DNA of 64,000 nt from Microbacterium capsulatum. GTDB taxonomy: Bacteria; Actinomycetota; Actinomycetes; Actinomycetales; Microbacteriaceae. Positions 61,780 through 64,000 of the stretch are shown piece by piece (the stretch's first letter is position 1; each line of letters begins with the position of its first letter). The notes under the pieces were generated by a model, which ran no database searches, was not told the DNA's origin, and worked only from the letters and a program-made list of their open reading frames with translations. A program made the translations under genes and the position numbers. The stretch covers positions 91,974 to 155,973 of the forward strand of contig NZ_JAVFCB010000005.1 of assembly GCF_030865425.1 (NCBI RefSeq), read 5' to 3'.

Positions 61780-61792
61780 ATTGCATACCAGT
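61780..61792. promoter_or_regulatory. Operator half 2: ATTGCATACCAGT
   Basis: Exact inverted copy of the site at 61661-61673, 119 bp away. It overlaps the predicted transcript start of the MFS gene, so bound regulator would block initiation. Two far-spaced identical sites could also support looping. Confidence 0.7.
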
Positions 61793-61942
61793 GAGATGGA
61801 CGGGTGATCCGGCTCTCTCCACCCGGAGGGCTCCGCGATCGCCGCCGCGGTCTGGATTTCGACGCGTTCGCCCACGCAGTCCCGTTGACGATTCACGCTT
61901 CTCGCCGATGTTCGGGCCATACCCAGGTCAAAGGAGACCGTC

Positions 61943-63388
61943 ATGGATGGACAGCAGCACTCTCAATCGACACGCGATCAGGGGCAGCGCGCCCCCCTTC
62001 CGACCGGAACCGCCGCGATACCGGTCGTTCTCGACAGGATCGGCTTCAATCGCGCGCAGAAGGTCATCCTCGCCCTGGTCCTCGCCGGAATGTTCTTCTC
62101 GGCTCTCGAGGAGAACGCGATGGGCGCCATCGCCGGCGGCCTGCACGCGAGCTTCGACACCACGACCCAGCAGCTCGGATTCATGGCGACGTTCGAGACG
62201 TTCGGCTTCATCATCGGACGCCTGCTGGCCGGCTACCTCGGCGACAAGTTCGGACGCCGCTGGGTGCTCAGCCTCAATCTGCTGCTGTACACGATCGGGG
62301 GACTTCTCACGGCGCTGTCCCCGAACATCGAGCTGTTCGTCCTCTTCCGCATCGTCGTCGGCATCGGTCTGGGCGGTGAGTTCACCATCGGCCTGGCGAT
62401 GATCTCGGAGATGGTCGCCACCCGGCACCGCGGCACGGTGTCGGCCTCGCTGAACATCGGATCCGGCGGCATCGGCAACTTCGTCGCCTATGCGCTCTTC
62501 CTGCTGGTGCTCGGCGGGATGAACGACATGCTCGGCGGCACCGTGCACAGCTGGCGGTGGCTGCTGGTCTTCCTCGCGGTCCCATCGCTGATGGTGGTGT
62601 TCTTCCGACGGTATCTGCCCGAGTCGCCGCGGTATCTGCTGTCCAAGGGGGACGTGCTCGGCGCGAACAGGGTGCTGACGATCCTCGAGTCCGGGTCGCT
62701 GCGCACCAAGGTCTCGGACGACGAGGTGAAGACCTTCGTCACTGAGGCGGACATCCCCGCTCCCGCGTCGAAGGACAAGTCGCCGCTGAAGGTGCTCTTC
62801 ACGACCGGGAAGTCCATCCGCAAGCTGGCCGCCCTCGGCCTCGCGTCGTGGCTCTCCTTCGGAGCCAACGGCACGCTCTTCGTCCTGCTGCCCGTCATGC
62901 TGATGGACAAGGGGTACTCGATCACCGACAGCCTGCTGTTCACGATGATCACCAACCTCGGCGGGCTGACCGGCGCATCGCTGGCCGCATTCCTCGCGGG
63001 CAAGGTCGCGCGCAAGCGGGTGCTGATCCTCGCGGCCTTCGCCGGCTGCATCGTCGGCATCTCCTTCGCCCTGTTCGCACAGGATCCGGTGACGATCATG
63101 CTCTTCGGCGCGCTGTTCAAGATCTGCTCGATGCTGCTGAACACGACCCTGGCCGCGTGGTGGCCGGAGCAGTTCCCGACCGCGATCCGCGCCCGGGGCA
63201 CCTCGTTCCTGAACGCCATCTCGACGTCGTCGAGCATGCTGCTGCCGCCGATCGCAGCCGCGGTCGCCGTGGCGGTCGGGATCAACGGCGTCTTCGTGAT
63301 GTTCGCCGTGATGTACGGCATCATCACGCTGGCCGTCCTGGTGCCGCCGGAGACGCGGGGCCGCGACCTCGAGGAGATCGAGGTATGA
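61943..63388 (+). CDS. MFS transporter (sugar/aromatic-acid porter type)
   Basis: The 481-residue protein has twelve helices, the loop motif GYLGDKFGRRWVLSL after helix 2, GLGGEFTIGLAMISEM, RWLLVFLAVPSLMVVFFRRYLPESPRYLL (the PESPRYL block) and an ending VPPETRGRDLEEIE typical of sugar porters and of acid:H+ symporters such as benzoate carriers. AAAGGAGA five bases before the ATG fixes the start. It is controlled by the neighbouring GntR regulator and precedes an M24-like gene by 78 bp, suggesting uptake and hydrolysis of one compound. Confidence 0.88.
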   Translation: MDGQQHSQSTRDQGQRAPLPTGTAAIPVVLDRIGFNRAQKVILALVLAGMFFSALEENAMGAIAGGLHASFDTTTQQLGFMATFETFGFIIGRLLAGYLGDKFGRRWVLSLNLLLYTIGGLLTALSPNIELFVLFRIVVGIGLGGEFTIGLAMISEMVATRHRGTVSASLNIGSGGIGNFVAYALFLLVLGGMNDMLGGTVHSWRWLLVFLAVPSLMVVFFRRYLPESPRYLLSKGDVLGANRVLTILESGSLRTKVSDDEVKTFVTEADIPAPASKDKSPLKVLFTTGKSIRKLAALGLASWLSFGANGTLFVLLPVMLMDKGYSITDSLLFTMITNLGGLTGASLAAFLAGKVARKRVLILAAFAGCIVGISFALFAQDPVTIMLFGALFKICSMLLNTTLAAWWPEQFPTAIRARGTSFLNAISTSSSMLLPPIAAAVAVAVGINGVFVMFAVMYGIITLAVLVPPETRGRDLEEIEV

Positions 63389-63466
63389 CCGACCTCCCCG
63401 GCCGCGACCGCACAGACCTGATCACCCCATTCCCGGGCACACGGGACCGTAGAGAGAGGATGCCGG

Positions 63467-64000
63467 ATGCGTGAACCAGGCGCCGTCAAGATCGAACGTT
63501 TCGAAGACCTGCTGAGGGGGTTCGAACCGTCCTTCGAGTTCGAACCGATCGGCCAGGTGCCCGAGTCGGACTACGAGGACCGCATCCGCCGGATCCGTCG
63601 CGACGCCGTCGTCGCGGGTCACGAGGTCATCCTCATCAACGCGAGCATGGTGGGCTGGTACCACACCTCGAACGGCTACCTGCGCTACGTGTGCGACTGG
63701 CCGCGGGAGGGAGTACTGATCCTCCCCACCGACGAGAACATCGCACCGGAGCTGCTCACGATCTACTCCGGAGCGGTGCTGCTCCCGCCGGCCGGCGAGG
63801 CCGTCGGCATCGCGGACATCTGGCAGGTGGGCATCGTGGGCCGCGAGTACACGGGTCGTCCAGGGAACACCACGGACAACGTCATCGCCGCGTCCGTCTC
63901 GGTGCTGAAGCGGATGGGACTCACCCGCACGCAGATCGGCCTGATCGGAGACCTCCAGTCGACGCCGATCTGGTCCGGCCTGCGCGAGGCCCTGCCGAGT
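63467..64000 (+). CDS. Creatinase/M24 peptidase-like protein, 5' part (runs off the window)
   Basis: The first 178 codons are visible. The sequence RIRRIRRDAVVAGHEVILI, GVLILPTDENIAPEL and IAASVSVLKRMGLTRTQIGLIGD has the alternating helix-strand layout of the creatinase N-terminal domain found in M24 aminopeptidase-like hydrolases (prolidase, ectoine hydrolase, creatinase). The catalytic pita-bread domain would lie beyond the window, so the family is probable only. GAGAGAGGA precedes the ATG. It is co-directional with the MFS gene and likely in the GntR regulon. Confidence 0.6.
   Translation, partial: MREPGAVKIERFEDLLRGFEPSFEFEPIGQVPESDYEDRIRRIRRDAVVAGHEVILINASMVGWYHTSNGYLRYVCDWPREGVLILPTDENIAPELLTIYSGAVLLPPAGEAVGIADIWQVGIVGREYTGRPGNTTDNVIAASVSVLKRMGLTRTQIGLIGDLQSTPIWSGLREALPS

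Larger units (their letters stand above)
61524..61942. other. Intergenic control region between regulator and transporter
   Basis: 419 bp without a supported gene. The stretch 61650-61800 is notably AT-rich and holds the two operator sites, a promoter with TTTACA and TATGGT, and smaller palindromes (TCAAC-tgac-GTTGA, TTGACTGCAAGTCAA). The 140 bp from the operator to the MFS start is a leader that shows no stable riboswitch-like structure I can recognise. Confidence 0.6.

Overview
The window is a stretch of very GC-rich, densely packed chromosome from an actinobacterium. Third codon positions are almost all G or C, GTG starts are common, many genes overlap by the ATGA pattern, and several genes appear to be leaderless. 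Housekeeping content and order (rplM-rpsI-glmM, coaA, glmS, acpS-alr-tsaE, tsaB-rimI-tsaD) fit the Micrococcales, most likely a Microbacterium-like member of the Microbacteriaceae. That placement is inference from gene style and synteny, not from a phylogeny.

Layout. (1) 1-1404, minus strand: 5' part of glmM, then rpsI and rplM. (2) 1603-43403: a roughly 42-kb extracellular polysaccharide locus. It holds nucleotide-sugar genes (UDP-glucose dehydrogenase, a WbpD-like acetyltransferase, a WbpB-like oxidoreductase, an epimerase, two DegT aminotransferases, a PglD-like acetyltransferase), six to seven glycosyltransferases, a Wzx-like flippase, a Wzy-like polymerase/ligase, two kinase-free and two kinase-bearing chain-length proteins, and a WbaP-like initiating phosphoglycosyltransferase. 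It also holds two large secreted DUF4082 proteins, a deacetylase, an MFS carrier, and a ligase / PLP-decarboxylase / carrier-protein trio resembling genes usually seen beside exosortases in Gram-negative bacteria. (3) 43434-51364: a low-molecular-weight tyrosine phosphatase (the likely partner of the tyrosine kinases), Ppx/GppA, coaA, glmS, a DUF559-type protein framed by related palindromic repeats, then acpS-alr-tsaE. (4) 51599-58136: a module of response regulator, three SipW-type secreted proteins, a SipW-like signal peptidase, a sensor histidine kinase and a degenerate GGDEF membrane protein. It separates tsaE from tsaB-rimI-tsaD, which are usually adjacent in actinobacteria. (5) 58133-60802: tsaB-rimI-tsaD and a small membrane protein. 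(6) 60825-64000: a GntR/FadR regulator divergent from an MFS transporter and a partial creatinase/M24-like gene, with two inverted copies of an obvious operator between them.

How it fits together. GlmS and GlmM feed the UDP-GlcNAc pool and sit on either side of the polysaccharide locus. Nucleotide sugars are made and modified, a WbaP-like enzyme loads the first sugar on undecaprenyl phosphate, glycosyltransferases extend the unit, and Wzx/Wzy export and polymerise it. Tyrosine kinases and the phosphatase probably set chain length. The secreted DUF4082 proteins and the SipW/camelysin-like proteins are likely matrix or surface partners, so the window reads as a biofilm and cell-envelope region.

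The points most worth following are the carrier-protein-tethered decarboxylase trio inside a Gram-positive polysaccharide operon, the SipW/two-component island splitting the tsa operon, a palindromic element that has rewritten the RimI C terminus, a set of at least eight leaderless promoters, a helically phased triple repeat upstream of the initiating transferase, and a decayed gene at 38.7-39.1 kb.
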